Source of the DNA: Flavobacterium shii | GTDB lineage: Bacteria; Bacteroidota; Bacteroidia; Flavobacteriales; Flavobacteriaceae | Reading direction: 5' to 3' | Length of the DNA: 64,000 nt | Assembly: GCF_025847235.1 (NCBI RefSeq) | Contig: NZ_JAOZEW010000003.1 | Span: forward strand, 1-64,000 | Shown here: in pieces, positions 63,566 to 64,000 of the stretch | Layout of the letters: each line of letters begins with the position of its first letter | Numbering within the stretch: position 1 is the first letter of the stretch | Translations under genes and position numbers: made by a program | The notes under the pieces: generated by a model | What the model saw: only the letters and a program-made list of their open reading frames with translations | What the model was told of the DNA's origin: nothing | The model's database searches: none

Positions 63566-64000
63566 TTACATACTTGCTTTCAATGCTTTATATTCTGCAG
63601 TCATTTCAAGCGCACTATAAACGTTTAAAAGCGTTTTAGATATATCTTGATTTTTAGGATCTAACTCCACTGCTTTTTTAAGATAAGGTATTGTGCTTTT
63701 GAAAAGAACATTTCTTTTAGCTTTTAACTCATCATAACGTTTCATATCTTTTGCTGAAGTTCCTAGCTTGTTCATCTCATCAATTAGAGGTTTTTCATCT
63801 TCTAATTTTAAAGCCGCAAGATTAATATAAGCATTAGTATAATCAGGTTTAATCTCAATTACTTTCAAGTAATACTTTTCAGCATCCACAGGATTTTTAG
63901 CATTTCCGCTAATTACTCCTAAATTAAAAAGTAAATCAGGATCGTTTGGATTCTTTTTCAATACCTCATTAATTAACTTTTTGTAAGTTTCGAAATCCTT
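63566..64000 (-). CDS. TPR-repeat protein (partial, N-terminus beyond window)
   Basis: The last 144 residues of a protein that extends past position 64000; the TTG at 63961 is internal, as the frame is open to the edge (KDFETYKKLINEV). Two to three TPR units are visible: NPNDPDLLFNLGVISGNAKN, VDAEKYYLKVIEIKPDYTNA and later PYLKKAVELDPKNQDISKTL. Such proteins are scaffolds; partner unknown. A ~30-residue charged insertion separates the repeats. Confidence 0.85.
   Translation of the reverse strand, partial: KDFETYKKLINEVLKKNPNDPDLLFNLGVISGNAKNPVDAEKYYLKVIEIKPDYTNAYINLAALKLEDEKPLIDEMNKLGTSAKDMKRYDELKAKRNVLFKSTIPYLKKAVELDPKNQDISKTLLNVYSALEMTAEYKALKASM

Overview
The window is chromosomal DNA of a Flavobacteriaceae member, most likely the genus Flavobacterium. 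Supporting signs are the AT-rich sequence, Bacteroidota-type promoters (TAnnTTTG with an upstream TTG), scarce Shine-Dalgarno sequences, the type IX secretion gene porQ, CHU_C-associated Ig-like repeats, a fused CzcA-TolC efflux protein, and family-restricted proteins (DUF6495, DUF6660, BT_3928 family). I see no rRNA, tRNA, CRISPR array, IS element or prophage.

Layout. Positions 1-5994 (minus) hold the N-terminal ~2000 residues of a giant exported adhesin-like protein. A 1.26 kb AT-rich gap separates it from a divergent CI/LexA-like regulator at 7255-7896. Next come a DUF6495 gene and the rpsF-rpsR-rplI operon (minus), an orphan LytTR response regulator, and priA. A minus-strand series nadC, yihY, DUF2147 and a subclass B1 metallo-beta-lactamase follows, then alkC (plus). 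18280-26893 is a metal-resistance operon: DUF6660 protein, CzcA-TolC fusion, CzcB-like lipoprotein, methyltransferase and Zn/Cd P-type ATPase. 27171-29636 is a four-gene redox/stress cassette: two pirins, an OsmC protein and a small acetyltransferase. An exported adenosine deaminase, an ABM-domain protein, rlmH, an orphan lipoprotein and folP follow.

From 34102 come DUF1599, BT_3928, a small hydrolase, a thioredoxin, tpiA, an MddA-like methyltransferase and an OsmC protein. Then come rpsA, a nucleoside permease, cmk, porQ and lon (all minus). 48512-51394 is an ECF sigma/anti-sigma operon that also encodes two exported repeat proteins. An Atg22-like MFS transporter and an M48 lipoprotein peptidase precede a glycogen locus (glgA-glgC-glgB plus a GH31 glucosidase, minus strand 61386-54081). 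The window ends with an alpha/beta hydrolase, msrB, nth and the 3' part of a TPR gene that runs off the end.

Most genes are housekeeping. The less ordinary material is: the L-Ig-Ig-Ig higher-order repeat of the giant surface protein; a regulator that has lost its autoprotease residues; the sigma/solenoid operon; the metal-resistance operon; several families of intergenic inverted repeats, two or more of which recur within the window; a candidate structured RNA near 42039-42107; and a decayed TPR gene remnant near 51451-51675. All functional calls come from reading motifs and gene order; no search was run.
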